Positions 17,599-26,557 are shown, counted from the first letter of the stretch. The stretch: DNA of 64,000 bases from Bacillus pinisoli (GCF_023036475.1 NZ_JAJQKI010000009.1:100258-164257), one strand, 5' to 3'. Program-made: numbers and translations. The notes: generated by a model from the letters alone, not told the origin.

Positions 17599-18552
17599 TT
17601 ATTTAAATATTAATCTTCTTATACTAAAAGCCATTGTAAAAGGTAAATTATTAAATAAAGTAGCTACAATTTTTTCTCCAATACTCCTCTTATCCTCATC
17701 CATTTTAGTTCCTTTCCATGGTGTCTTCTCTAAATAATGTTGATACTGATAAGCTAAAGGGTGCTTATTTCCTTTGATCCATGGTCTGTTAACAAAAGCT
17801 GGAGTAAAATGCACAAATACAGGTTTGTTTTTGGCTTCTATTAACTCTTTAGAACTATAATATTCCTGCATTCCATAATACTTAAAGATTTCTTCTTTCT
17901 TCATAGTAAAGAAAGTAGTCATCGCATTATATTTGGGATGAATTAATAACATTTTTCCTTCTAATACCCCATTTATTGTTCCTTGATCATGGTGATAAAC
18001 CTTACCATTATAGGAATCAATGAAATCAATAAATGCTCTTTCAATATGATTCTCTCTCCATTTTTTTAAATTAACTAATAACATTCCAGCATTTATATAG
18101 GGACTCTTACTATCCATATTTATTTTTTCTTTCGTGGAATTACCAACTGTGTCAGAAACACCAGCTACATAATATTCGCTTATATCCTTTTGCCAAAGTT
18201 CTGCCAAACTACTTGTTATTATTGAGTCACAGTCCATATAAAGTACTTTATCAATCTCTTCTCCAAGTATACTTGTAAGAAACAATCTAGCGTAGGAATT
18301 AATCGATATTGAATTTCCTATATTAAGCTTTAATCTATTAGAATAATCTTTAAGACTAATAAAATGTAAATTTCTATCATAATTATTACTAATTGATATA
18401 AGATGATTTTTACTTTTTTTTGAAATATTATTTTCAATGATATAAACATCTATTGTTGAAAATTCTTTATTATTTTCTAATAGTGAAAGCATTGACACCC
18501 CAACATGCTGTGCATAATTATCATCACTCGAATAAACTACATGTAAGTTCAT
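17599..18552 (-). CDS. Glycosyltransferase family 8 (LgtC-like)
   Basis: This is a retaining GT-A glycosyltransferase of 317 aa. The N-terminal LHVVYSSDDNYAQHVGVSM, the metal-binding DxD in VLYMDCDSIIT (about residues 103-113), SPYINAGMLLVNLKKWR and HHDQGTINGV are all GT8 blocks. The family uses UDP-galactose or UDP-glucose, and gtaB lies in the same cluster, so a hexose donor is plausible. GGGGG precedes the ATG. It lies 2 bases from the GT32 gene upstream. Confidence 0.9.
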   Translation of the reverse strand: MNLHVVYSSDDNYAQHVGVSMLSLLENNKEFSTIDVYIIENNISKKSKNHLISISNNYDRNLHFISLKDYSNRLKLNIGNSISINSYARLFLTSILGEEIDKVLYMDCDSIITSSLAELWQKDISEYYVAGVSDTVGNSTKEKINMDSKSPYINAGMLLVNLKKWRENHIERAFIDFIDSYNGKVYHHDQGTINGVLEGKMLLIHPKYNAMTTFFTMKKEEIFKYYGMQEYYSSKELIEAKNKPVFVHFTPAFVNRPWIKGNKHPLAYQYQHYLEKTPWKGTKMDEDKRSIGEKIVATLFNNLPFTMAFSIRRLIFK

Positions 18553-18554
18553 AT

Positions 18555-19292
18555 TTACCCCCTACTCAATATATTTCTTAGTCTTAATATATTGTTTCCT
18601 CCGATAACTCTTGATAACATTTTTTTTATATTTGCATTAACTCTCTTTCTAACAGGCAACCAACTCTTATAAAAATGATGCATCGCATATGTATCTTCTG
18701 TCTTATAACTCTGGCAATTGATATAGTCATAGGGGGATAAATAAGTTTGCGGATAAAACACCCCTAATCCTTCAATCTCCTGATACTGGCCATTTTTACT
18801 GAGCCCAAACCATTCAAGTAATCTAGTAATAACAGCCACATTGGTTAAGCTATTAAATGTACCATCTTCGTTAATGAATCTTTTATTTTTATAGCTATCA
18901 AGGAATTCCTTGATTAGCGCATTTCCCTTTTGTGCGCCAATTGTACTGGTTGCAATATAGTTCTCTTGCTCAAATCCCCAAAAAGAAGGGTGATGTAGTA
19001 AATCATTAAATGATTTATATACCTCAACATCTGTGTCTAAATAGATCCCACCATAGTGGTAAAGAGCATAAACACGCACATAATCGCTAACAAAAGCAAA
19101 TTTACCTGAAGCATATGCTTCTTTTATATAGTCGTTCTTGGTAATATCGAAATTACTTTCATTCCATTCCACAATCTCATATTCAGGGAGATGTTTTCTC
19201 CAACTTTCCATGCATCTTTTAACCATCTCAGGCTTTTCTTTTCCACCAAACCAACAATAATGAATAGTCTTAGGGATTTGAGAAGATTCCAT
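18555..19292 (-). CDS. Glycosyltransferase family 32 (capsular polysaccharide type)
   Basis: This 245-aa GT-A-fold enzyme begins with IPKTIHYCWFGGKEKP, a strong GT32 opening, followed by WRKHLPEYEIVEWNE, FVSDYVRVYALYHYGG and the DxD motif IYLDTDVEV (about residues 101-109). GAGG precedes its ATG. It starts 9 bases after the SinR gene and ends 2 bases before the GT8 gene. Members often transfer galactose or mannose in capsule synthesis, but the donor here is undetermined. Confidence 0.9.
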   Translation of the reverse strand: MESSQIPKTIHYCWFGGKEKPEMVKRCMESWRKHLPEYEIVEWNESNFDITKNDYIKEAYASGKFAFVSDYVRVYALYHYGGIYLDTDVEVYKSFNDLLHHPSFWGFEQENYIATSTIGAQKGNALIKEFLDSYKNKRFINEDGTFNSLTNVAVITRLLEWFGLSKNGQYQEIEGLGVFYPQTYLSPYDYINCQSYKTEDTYAMHHFYKSWLPVRKRVNANIKKMLSRVIGGNNILRLRNILSRG

Positions 19293-19301
19293 TTCATTAC
19301 C

Positions 19302-19652
19302 TCAGTCTTTCTCTACTTTTAATTTTTGATTTTTCCATTGAATAAATTCAAATACAGTTTTATAATCCTCTATCTGCTCTTTATTTACTCCGGTTTCTTT
19401 CAGTTCAGTTGCCAAATCTATTAAATCTTGATCTAGTTCTTGAACATTATTCTTCTCAATAGGATTCATGAAGGAATCTAATTGAATATCTAATACTCCA
19501 GCAATACGATTTACCACCTGAATAGAAGGGTTTAAATTTAAGTTTCTTTCTATGCTACTTAAATAAGATTTTGATATTTTTGCACGTTTAGCTAATTCGG
19601 ACAAGGTTAACCCTTTTTTCTTTCTGCATGTATAGATCGTTTCTCCTAGCAA
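19302..19652 (-). CDS. sinR: SinR-like biofilm master repressor
   Basis: This 116-aa DNA-binding protein aligns end to end with Bacillus SinR (111 aa). The Xre-type helix-turn-helix (residues 5-60) has GLTLSELAKRAKISKSYLSS, IERN and NPSIQVVNRIAGVLD. The C-terminal helical hook (about 72-112) has LIDLATELKETGVNKEQI and FIQWKNQK, the region that binds SinI or tetramerises. The start is a TTG preceded by GGGG, and MLG aligns with MIG of SinR. It lies inside the exopolysaccharide operon, between the aminotransferase and GT32 genes, and not beside a sinI gene. Its probable operators are the six GTTCTTTATNNAGAAN dyads, so it likely represses its own operon. Confidence 0.88.
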   Translation of the reverse strand: MLGETIYTCRKKKGLTLSELAKRAKISKSYLSSIERNLNLNPSIQVVNRIAGVLDIQLDSFMNPIEKNNVQELDQDLIDLATELKETGVNKEQIEDYKTVFEFIQWKNQKLKVEKD

Positions 19653-19683
19653 GATTCATACCCCGTTCTTCATATATTAGTTA

Positions 19684-20871
19684 CTATGTATTAATAAGTC
19701 CTACCTTTTCCTGATTCATTAAAACTGTTGATTTAATATGATTAATGATAGTATCTACATCTTCTTCTGACATATTAGAACCTGAAGGTAGGCATATCCC
19801 TCTATTAAATAGTTCTTCAGAGATACTTAAATGGTCAGAATGTGAATAATACTTATTATTCTTAAATACCGGTTGAAGATGTAGAGGTTTCCAAACGGGT
19901 CTTGCTTCAATGTTTTCTGCACTTAATATACTAAGTAAATCAGAAACAGATACCCCTGCCTCATCCTCATCAATCGTTAAAGCTGTCAACCAACGGTTTG
20001 AGAGAGTCTCCCGTAGTTCTGGCATAAAAGTAAACCCTGGCAATACTGAAAGCTCCTCATAATACCTCTTAAAAATAGCCCTCCTTGCAGATACTCTCTC
20101 TTCCAGTACTTCTAACTGCCCTCTTCCAACCCCAGCTAATATATTACTCAATCGATAATTATAACCAATTTGGCTATGCTGATAATGTGGTGCCGCATCC
20201 CTCGCTTGAGTTGCTAAAAATCTCGCCTTTTTTAATGCCTCCACATCATCAGATACCAACATTCCTCCACCTGAAGTGGTAATAATCTTATTACCATTAA
20301 AAGAAAAGACACCAAATTTACCGAAAGTTCCACTTGCTCTTCCTTTGTATAAAGAGCCTAAGGATTCTGCTGCATCTTCAATCATCGGTACATCATATTG
20401 ATTACAGATATCCATAATTTCATCCATTTTTGCACTTTGCCCATACAGATTCACCACGATTACCGCCTTTGGAAGAGCTCCCTCTAACGCTGCGTCTTGA
20501 AACGCTCTTTGTAGTGCTTCTGGAGACATGTTCCAGGTTTCTGGTTCTGAATCAATAAATACTGGCTCAGCCCCTTGATAAACAATTGGATTAGCACTTG
20601 CGATAAAAGTTAGACTAGAGCAAAACACTCTATCTCCTTTGTCTACTCCTAATAAAGAAAGAGCCAAATGAATGGCGGCCGTTCCTGAACTAACGGCTAC
20701 TGCTTCACTGGCTCCTACATATTGTGCTATTTCTGCTTCAAATGCATCTACATTTGGTCCAAGAGGTGCAATCCAGTTGGTCGTAAATGCTTCATGTACG
20801 TATTTAAGTTCCTTTCCACTCATATGTGGAGAAGAAAGGTATATTCTTTTTTTACTAATTGCTTGCTCCAT
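19684..20871 (-). CDS. epsN: DegT/DnrJ/EryC1 aminotransferase (EpsN/PglE-like)
   Basis: This PLP-dependent sugar aminotransferase probably converts the UDP-4-keto-6-deoxy-GlcNAc made by the dehydratase at 24353-26182 to UDP-4-amino-4,6-dideoxy-GlcNAc. Blocks seen are IYLSSPHMSGKELKYV at the start, AVSSGTAAIHLALSLLGV, the internal VVNLYGQSAKM and IEDAAESLGS, and the PLP lysine in FSFNGNKIITTSGGG. I choose the ATG at 20871, which has GGGGTGA upstream, lies 4 bases after the acetyltransferase stop, and starts a normal 395-aa protein. The longer reading frame would overlap the previous gene by 80 bases. EpsN-type function in diNAcBac synthesis is the best fit. Confidence 0.9.
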   Translation of the reverse strand: MEQAISKKRIYLSSPHMSGKELKYVHEAFTTNWIAPLGPNVDAFEAEIAQYVGASEAVAVSSGTAAIHLALSLLGVDKGDRVFCSSLTFIASANPIVYQGAEPVFIDSEPETWNMSPEALQRAFQDAALEGALPKAVIVVNLYGQSAKMDEIMDICNQYDVPMIEDAAESLGSLYKGRASGTFGKFGVFSFNGNKIITTSGGGMLVSDDVEALKKARFLATQARDAAPHYQHSQIGYNYRLSNILAGVGRGQLEVLEERVSARRAIFKRYYEELSVLPGFTFMPELRETLSNRWLTALTIDEDEAGVSVSDLLSILSAENIEARPVWKPLHLQPVFKNNKYYSHSDHLSISEELFNRGICLPSGSNMSEEDVDTIINHIKSTVLMNQEKVGLINT

Positions 20872-20875
20872 TCGT

Positions 20876-21520
20876 TCACCCCGTTTTAATATAATGATTT
20901 TCAATAATCCTAGCTGGTGTTCCGACAGCTTTTGAATTCCTAGGTAGATGATCAATTACAGTTGCACCAGCACCCACTACCGTCCATTCTCCAATTGTTT
21001 TATTAGGTATAATTGTTGCTCCACTACCGATCATACAGCCACTTTCCACTTTGACTGCGCCTGCAAGAGTACTATTCGGACAGAGATGAACAAAATCGCC
21101 TAAATAACAATCATGCTCTACTATGGCCGCAGAGTTAATAATACTGTGACAACCAATCACTGCATCTGCATTAATAACTGCATTTGGCATAACCACTGTG
21201 CCGTAACCAATTTTGGCACTCGAGCTGATGCTTGCCGTAGGATGTAGTAATGAAATGAAATCATCACTAGATAAATCTAGGGTTTCAATTATTTCTTTCC
21301 TAACTCTGTTGTCTCCTATAGCCATTACGAATCTGACATCATCATTGTTTTCTTTTATTTCCCTAACTTCACTTATAGGTGCACAAATGAAGTTATTAAT
21401 AACTTCTTTAGTTTTATACTTATGATCAAGATAACCAAGTACTTGAATACCTTCAGTTGCTAGAATAATATCAGAAACTACCTTACTATGACCTCCATGG
21501 CCAATAATGACAATATTCAT
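20876..21520 (-). CDS. epsM: Sugar O/N-acetyltransferase (EpsM/PglD/NeuD family)
   Basis: This 214-aa protein has an N-terminal Rossmann-like domain (IVIIGHGGHSKVV) and a C-terminal left-handed beta-helix of hexapeptide repeats (KIGYGTVVMPNAVINADAV, AIVEHDCYLGDFVHL, GSGATIIPNKTIG). The catalytic His is in the HDC segment, as in PglD. It would acetylate the 4-amino group to give UDP-di-N-acetylbacillosamine. A NeuD-type role in sialic acid O-acetylation is possible too, because NeuD is in the same family. The gene shares one base with the preceding phosphoglycosyl transferase gene (TAATG). Confidence 0.88.
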   Translation of the reverse strand: MNIVIIGHGGHSKVVSDIILATEGIQVLGYLDHKYKTKEVINNFICAPISEVREIKENNDDVRFVMAIGDNRVRKEIIETLDLSSDDFISLLHPTASISSSAKIGYGTVVMPNAVINADAVIGCHSIINSAAIVEHDCYLGDFVHLCPNSTLAGAVKVESGCMIGSGATIIPNKTIGEWTVVGAGATVIDHLPRNSKAVGTPARIIENHYIKTG

Positions 21521-22131
21521 TATTTTCCTCCCCCAACTGAGGATTTTGTCCCTTTAAAGGTATCTACTGTCGCACTTCCTTGTTGGTTTATACCATCAGC
21601 GATTACTACTTTATAAACAGTTAATAATAAGATTTTTAGATCGAGAGCAATTGATTGATTCCTAACGTACCAGACATCTAGTTTGAATTTTTCATCCCAT
21701 GTAAGAGCATTCCTTCCGTTAACCTGAGCCCACCCTGTAATCCCAGGTCTTACATTATGTCTGATTGCTTGCTCTTTTGTATAAAGTGGTAAGTATTCTA
21801 CTAAAAGTGGCCTTGGCCCTACTAAACTTAAATCTCCCCTTATCACATTCCATAGCTGAGGATACTCATCTAAACTAAATTTACGTAGAAAGTTTCCAAA
21901 AGGAGTTAGTCTTAAATAATCTGGAAGGAGTTGACCGCTCTCATCCCTTTCGTTTGTCATTGTTCTAAACTTATAAAGATAAAAGCATTTTCCATTTAAA
22001 CCTGGCCTTTCTTGGCGGAAGATAATCGGAGATCCTAGCTTGAATTTTATTAACAATGCAATGATGACAAAGATAGGTGCAAGAGAAACCAAAATTAGCA
22101 GAGCTACTGTAAAATCAAAAGCTCGTTTCAT
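21520..22131 (-). CDS. epsL: Phosphoglycosyl transferase, chain initiation (EpsL/PglC-like)
   Basis: This small (203-aa) monotopic phosphoglycosyl transferase puts the first sugar phosphate on undecaprenyl phosphate. The family is recognised from KRAFDFTVALLIL (re-entrant helix), GSPIIFRQERPG, FYLYKFRTMT, GNFLRKFSLDEYPQLWNVI, GDLSLVGPRPLL and RPGITGWAQVNGRN. Size and sequence match PglC/EpsL, which use UDP-diNAcBac, rather than the long WbaP type. It overlaps a 53-aa ORF upstream by 4 bases (ATGA). The adjacent acetyltransferase and aminotransferase make its likely substrate. Confidence 0.92.
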   Translation of the reverse strand: MKRAFDFTVALLILVSLAPIFVIIALLIKFKLGSPIIFRQERPGLNGKCFYLYKFRTMTNERDESGQLLPDYLRLTPFGNFLRKFSLDEYPQLWNVIRGDLSLVGPRPLLVEYLPLYTKEQAIRHNVRPGITGWAQVNGRNALTWDEKFKLDVWYVRNQSIALDLKILLLTVYKVVIADGINQQGSATVDTFKGTKSSVGGGK

Positions 22132-22289
22132 ACATTTTCACCAGTCACAACAGGCTCATCAACCATCTGCTTTATAATTTCTTTAATAAAGTCCTTCACA
22201 TAAATATCCTCTGTTTCCATTCCCTTTTTATAAATGTTCAGCATGATTTCTTTCAAATTTTCTTGACTTAACTGTGTAGAAATTACCAT
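22128..22289 (-). CDS. 53-aa small protein, translationally coupled to epsL
   Basis: This short ORF has a good ribosome site (AAGGGG, about 7 bases before the ATG at 22289) and ends by overlapping the start of the phosphoglycosyl transferase in an ATGA junction, which is strong evidence for translation. The peptide begins MVISTQLSQENLKEI and is charged and mostly helical, with two predicted helices around a short turn (KKGMETEDI). It has no signal peptide or membrane segment. I do not recognise the family. The two-helix pattern recalls, weakly, the SinI/SinR hook, so an antirepressor or enzyme-partner role is possible but unproven. Confidence 0.6.
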   Translation of the reverse strand: MVISTQLSQENLKEIMLNIYKKGMETEDIYVKDFIKEIIKQMVDEPVVTGENV

Positions 22290-22352
22290 TGATTTACCCC
22301 TTCAAATCTTTTAATGATAAAAACCCCACTACTCAATGTAGCGAGGACTTAG

Positions 22353-23429
22353 TTAACCAATATAATCACTTACGTATCTAATATTTAAATTTATAACAGT
22401 TTCATAATGGTAATAGGCTAAGTAACAAATAACTAATCCAAGGTATACTAGTTTTTGGTCTTTTTCTCTAAATAGCTTAATAATCCATGAAACTAGTATG
22501 ATTTGGTACAGCTCAAAGTAAATATTAAATCTGGCAAAAATCCAGTTTGCCGTCGAGATGATCATAAAAGCTAGTCCAATCAGTGCCATATTGATAAAAA
22601 CATCACTTTCGGGAAATATCCTTCTTAACTTCTCTCTTCCTAAAAAGGCGATAACTAACGGAATAGCAAATACGATCACTCTAATAATATTTGCTCCACC
22701 CTCGTTGAAGTTACTATAGACATTATATTGGCTATCCTCAATAGCAGAGAAAAGTATACTTGAAAACACATTAAAGCCTAGAACAATTACTACCGCGGAT
22801 AGTAATAACATAAGGGTAGCTTTTGACCATGCTCTATATCTCACTAAAAAATAAATAGGTATTAGAATTAGAGCACTTTGGTGAAAAAAGGATGCAAATA
22901 TTACGGTTATAATATATTTTTTTTTACTACCTTCAATTAAAAACTTTGTAGCAGCAAAAATGATAGCAGCTGCTAAACATTGCCTTATTCCATTCATCGT
23001 GACTAAAAATAAGCCACCCGTAATATACACATACACACTTAGTTCAACTAATTTTGCATACCTAAAGAAAACGAGAACAATTAAAAAATTTGTAATAACG
23101 GCTGTTGTTAAAACCAAGATTTGTGGATCTTGTGAGTATTCTTTTAGTAGCATTTGTAGGATAGCAAAACCCATATCATCCTGTGCTTTAACTACCTCCC
23201 AGGTAAAATCAGTAATATTATAGGCATGCATGTAAAAATAAGTGTCACCGATGTTTTTACGTAATCCTGAAACCACTATAAAAGAAAGTACTGTAGCAAA
23301 AATAAACAATTTATTTGGTTTTACAGACATCAATGAACCAGGTCCTGTAAGTACATAATTCCTTGAAAAATAGCGCGCAAAAAAAGCAAATATAAAAGCT
23401 AGTAGTAAATTAATCCAGAGGACAGTCAT
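22353..23429 (-). CDS. epsG: EpsG-family exopolysaccharide polymerase (Wzy-like)
   Basis: This polytopic membrane protein of 358 aa has about ten segments and the EpsG family blocks SGLRKNIGDTYFY, the large loop with DDMGFAILQ, FLVTMNGIRQCLAAAI and FFHQSALILIPIY. EpsG homologues polymerise repeat units on the outer face of the membrane. It lies between gtaB and the 53-aa ORF. A 63-bp gap separates it from the ORF. This is the only polymerase candidate in the window. Confidence 0.88.
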   Translation of the reverse strand: MTVLWINLLLAFIFAFFARYFSRNYVLTGPGSLMSVKPNKLFIFATVLSFIVVSGLRKNIGDTYFYMHAYNITDFTWEVVKAQDDMGFAILQMLLKEYSQDPQILVLTTAVITNFLIVLVFFRYAKLVELSVYVYITGGLFLVTMNGIRQCLAAAIIFAATKFLIEGSKKKYIITVIFASFFHQSALILIPIYFLVRYRAWSKATLMLLLSAVVIVLGFNVFSSILFSAIEDSQYNVYSNFNEGGANIIRVIVFAIPLVIAFLGREKLRRIFPESDVFINMALIGLAFMIISTANWIFARFNIYFELYQIILVSWIIKLFREKDQKLVYLGLVICYLAYYHYETVINLNIRYVSDYIG

Positions 23430-23458
23430 ACCATAAGTCCTTTCTGAGTAATAAAACT

Positions 23459-24337
23459 TTATTTAATATATTCTTTTTCAAGAATAGTTGATAAGTACTG
23501 TAATAATGGATCCCTTAATTCCTCCCGCTGCAGCGCAAACTCAATCGTCGTCTGAATAAACCCCATCTTTTCCCCAACATCATAACGAGTCCCCTCAAAA
23601 TCATAAGCAAAGACTGCTTCGAATTGGTTAAGTGCTGCAATTGCATCCGTTAACTGAATCTCCCCACCAGCACCTGGCTTTTGAGTACCTAGAATATCGA
23701 AAATTAATGGGTTTAAAATATATCTTCCCATAATAGCCAAGTTAGAAGGAGCATCTTCCTTCTTCGGTTTCTCAACTAGATTGTTTACATTATAGAAACG
23801 CTCACCAATCTGACTTCCATCCACAATGCCGTACCTAGAAACGTCATCTTCTCCAACTGTTTGCACACCTAATATAGAAGCATTGTATCTTTCATATTGA
23901 TCCATCATCTGCTTTAGACAAGGAGTGTCTGCTTGAACAATGTCATCTCCAAGTAGTACTGCAAATGGTTCATTCCCAATAAACTTACGCGCACACCAGA
24001 TTGCATGTCCTAAGCCCTTTGGTTCCTTTTGACGAATATAATGAATATCTACTAGTTTAGAAGATTTCTGAACTTCCTCCAGTAATTCAAACTTTCCTTT
24101 GTCTAAGAGGTTTTGCTCTAGTTCAAATGAATGATCAAAATGGTCTTCAATCGAACGTTTCCCTTTTCCCGTAACAATAATAATATCCTCAATGCCTGAC
24201 TCAATGGCTTCCTCAATGATGTATTGAATTGTTGGTTTATCTACAATTGGTAACATTTCTTTTGGCATTGCTTTGGTAGCTGGCAAGAATCGTGTTCCTA
24301 GTCCCGCAGCTGGAATAATGGCCTTTTTTACTTTCAT
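23459..24337 (-). CDS. gtaB: UTP-glucose-1-phosphate uridylyltransferase
   Basis: This enzyme makes UDP-glucose, a precursor for hexose units. The nucleotidyl-binding opening [41 protein letters not shown] and [20 protein letters not shown] are classical GalU/GtaB blocks. It is 292 aa, full length, with AAAGGAG before the ATG. It sits 15 bases after the dehydratase gene in the operon. A second housekeeping copy elsewhere in the genome would be usual in Bacillus. Confidence 0.95.
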   Translation of the reverse strand: MKVKKAIIPAAGLGTRFLPATKAMPKEMLPIVDKPTIQYIIEEAIESGIEDIIIVTGKGKRSIEDHFDHSFELEQNLLDKGKFELLEEVQKSSKLVDIHYIRQKEPKGLGHAIWCARKFIGNEPFAVLLGDDIVQADTPCLKQMMDQYERYNASILGVQTVGEDDVSRYGIVDGSQIGERFYNVNNLVEKPKKEDAPSNLAIMGRYILNPLIFDILGTQKPGAGGEIQLTDAIAALNQFEAVFAYDFEGTRYDVGEKMGFIQTTIEFALQREELRDPLLQYLSTILEKEYIK

Positions 24338-24352
24338 CTCTTGATTCTCCTT

Positions 24353-26182
24353 TTAGCTTGGAATGGATAAAATAGCTTTTTGTTTTTTGGTTACGTTATT
24401 AGCCAGACTTACTATTCGATCTCTTAATGTTGACCGGTCCATACTTGAATAATGAGCAAGTATTTCCTCGATTTCTTCTATATATAAATCTGCCGTTTTT
24501 CCGATATAGATTTTCGGATATACTTGTTTCTCCGTTACTTCATCAGCTTGTAAAAGCTCTTCAAACAGCTTCTCACCAGGTCTTATACCACTATACTCAA
24601 TACCAATTTCATCTACTGAATAACCTGATAGTTTAATAAGGTTTCGAGCAAGGTCATCAATTTTCACCGGCTCTCCCATATCAAGAACAAATATCTCTCC
24701 ACCCTTCGCAACAGCACCAGCCTGAATGACAAGCCTTGAAGCTTCCGGAATCGTCATAAAATAACGAATCATTTCAGGATGGGTAACCGTCACAGGTCCA
24801 CCTTTTTCGATTTGCTTTTTAAATAAAGGAATGACACTTCCTCTACTTCCTAAAACATTTCCAAATCGAACGGCTACAAATCTTGTTTTACTGTCTTGGT
24901 CCATATGTTGAACAATCATTTCGGCTAAGCGTTTAGTGGCTCCCATTACACTAGTTGGATTTACCGCTTTATCGGTAGAGATCATGACAAAGGTGCCAAC
25001 TCCTGTAAAACTCGCTGCTTTTGCCACATTCATCGTACCCACAATATTGTTTTTAACAGCTTCTTCTGGATTTCTTTCCATCAGTGGTACATGTTTATGT
25101 GCTGCAGCATGATAGACAACATCTGGTGTATATGTACTCATCACAGCCATCATCTTTTTAGCATCCTGCATATCAGCAATTTCGGTAAAGAACTCAATCC
25201 CAGAATCTCTAAACGTATCTCTTAACTCCATTTCAATGGAATAAATACTATTTTCACCATGCCCTAACAAGATGAGTTGCTTCGGTCTAAATCTAGAAAT
25301 TTGTCTAGAAATCTCGGACCCGATTGAACCACCTGCACCTGTCACAAGCACGACTTTATTCGTTACATACTCTGAAATCCCCTCAATATCTAACTCAACT
25401 GGTTCTCTTCCTAATAAATCTTCCACCTGTACATCACGGAAGTTGTTAACGGTTAATTTCCCAGTTACTAAGTCTTCAATTCTAGGAAGGATTTGTGTTT
25501 TTGCTTTTGTTTTAGCACATTCTTGGAAGATTTGGTTTAATTCTTTTTTACTTAAGGAAGGAATGGCGATAATAATATGATCAATGAAGGAGTCCTTTAC
25601 TATTTTTTCAATTTGCTCGACTCCACCTATTACTGGAAGTCCCAAAATATCAAGGTTATGCTTTTTCACATTGTCATCAATAAAGGCTACTGGTTGAAGG
25701 TCACGATCATTATTATGTAGAAGCTGTCTGGCAACCATTGTTCCTGCTGCACCTGCACCGATAATTAATGTTTTCTTTTTGTTTACCACTTTAAGAAAAA
25801 CATTGTCTCGGTACATCCTCCATACAAAACGAGATCCCCCAATGAAAAGCATGTGAAGCATCCAAGTAACGGCTAACTGTCGAAAGAAGACCTCTTGGAC
25901 AAATACTTGTTGAATGATAGCTGTCGTTAAAATGGAATAAGTGACGACTTTAAAAATGATATATAATTCCCCGATACTCGCATATTCCCAGGCTTTTTTA
26001 TAGAGTTTTAACTTGATGGAAAATAAATGATGGCCAATGAGGACTGTAAGTGAACTTAAAAATATAGGAAGGGTCATTACGTGAGTGCTACCATTGACTA
26101 AGAAGCTGCAAATATAAATAGCTGTTAGCACAATACATGAGTCAATAAAAATAAATAGTGATAACCTCTGTCGATATGTCAT
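24353..26182 (-). CDS. epsC: UDP-GlcNAc 4,6-dehydratase, membrane-bound (EpsC/PglF/CapD-like)
   Basis: The 609-aa protein has four N-terminal membrane helices (about residues 8-110), a first Rossmann domain (LIIGAGAAGTMVARQLL) and a C-terminal SDR dehydratase domain with VTGAGGSIGSEISRQI and the active-site block ISTDKAVNPTSVMGATKR. That last block, with Lys in place of the usual Tyr of SDR enzymes, is typical of PglF/CapD. It makes the 4-keto-6-deoxy intermediate for diNAcBac. It is the first large gene after the structured RNA element at 26425-26545, the same arrangement as epsB-EAR-epsC in Bacillus subtilis. Confidence 0.93.
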   Translation of the reverse strand: MTYRQRLSLFIFIDSCIVLTAIYICSFLVNGSTHVMTLPIFLSSLTVLIGHHLFSIKLKLYKKAWEYASIGELYIIFKVVTYSILTTAIIQQVFVQEVFFRQLAVTWMLHMLFIGGSRFVWRMYRDNVFLKVVNKKKTLIIGAGAAGTMVARQLLHNNDRDLQPVAFIDDNVKKHNLDILGLPVIGGVEQIEKIVKDSFIDHIIIAIPSLSKKELNQIFQECAKTKAKTQILPRIEDLVTGKLTVNNFRDVQVEDLLGREPVELDIEGISEYVTNKVVLVTGAGGSIGSEISRQISRFRPKQLILLGHGENSIYSIEMELRDTFRDSGIEFFTEIADMQDAKKMMAVMSTYTPDVVYHAAAHKHVPLMERNPEEAVKNNIVGTMNVAKAASFTGVGTFVMISTDKAVNPTSVMGATKRLAEMIVQHMDQDSKTRFVAVRFGNVLGSRGSVIPLFKKQIEKGGPVTVTHPEMIRYFMTIPEASRLVIQAGAVAKGGEIFVLDMGEPVKIDDLARNLIKLSGYSVDEIGIEYSGIRPGEKLFEELLQADEVTEKQVYPKIYIGKTADLYIEEIEEILAHYSSMDRSTLRDRIVSLANNVTKKQKAILSIPS

Positions 26183-26202
26183 ACTCTCCTCCTCTCTACT
26201 AC

Positions 26203-26343
26203 CTACCCTAAGGTTAGTGATCTCTTTTTAATGGCGTAATCTATAAACTTCTTGATCTCTTCTAGTTGTTCTTTGGTGGCATCCTGTTTGATATAGCGGA
26301 TGGCTTTCTTAACTGACTTCGGATACTTATCAAAATTCTCCAT
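26203..26343 (-). CDS. 46-aa charged ORF or gene remnant before epsC
   Basis: The ATG-started frame encodes 46 residues (KYPKSVKKAIRYIKQDATKE in the middle) and ends 20 bases before the dehydratase start. The composition is rich in Lys and Glu and looks like real helical protein. The open frame continues upstream of the ATG by about 25 plausible residues (to a stop at 26421) without a better start, which suggests either a non-standard start or the surviving end of a longer gene. No convincing ribosome site is visible. I do not recognise it. Confidence 0.35.
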   Translation of the reverse strand: MENFDKYPKSVKKAIRYIKQDATKEQLEEIKKFIDYAIKKRSLTLG

Positions 26344-26424
26344 TAACTTTTTAACAATCCTTTCTGTATTAAAGTTCTTACGTATACACTCTTTAATAAG
26401 AAGACATACATAAAAACTTTAATA

Positions 26425-26545
26425 AAAACGGGCATCTAACCCACCCTCACATCACACTCCCGACAACAAGTGTCTAAGGTTTTTCAACCCACAGCATGAC
26501 CGAGTACCTCCATTGATAGTGGTAAGGAGGCATCACCAAATTCTA
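26425..26545 (-). ncRNA. Candidate EAR (eps-associated RNA, processive antitermination)
   Basis: Between the EpsB-like kinase and EpsC-like dehydratase genes, the minus strand has about 120 bases of G-rich, non-coding sequence unlike its AT-rich surroundings. It can fold into several helices: CCUCC with GGAGG (26529-26525 with 26511-26507), GGUU-GAAA-AACC, GACA with UGUC, and an outer CGGG with CCCG close to a U-run. In Bacillus subtilis the EAR element lies at exactly this place (epsB-epsC) and lets polymerase read through the rest of the long operon. Identification rests on position and foldability; I could not run a covariance model. Confidence 0.6.
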
Positions 26546-26557
26546 TAGCGCACAACT

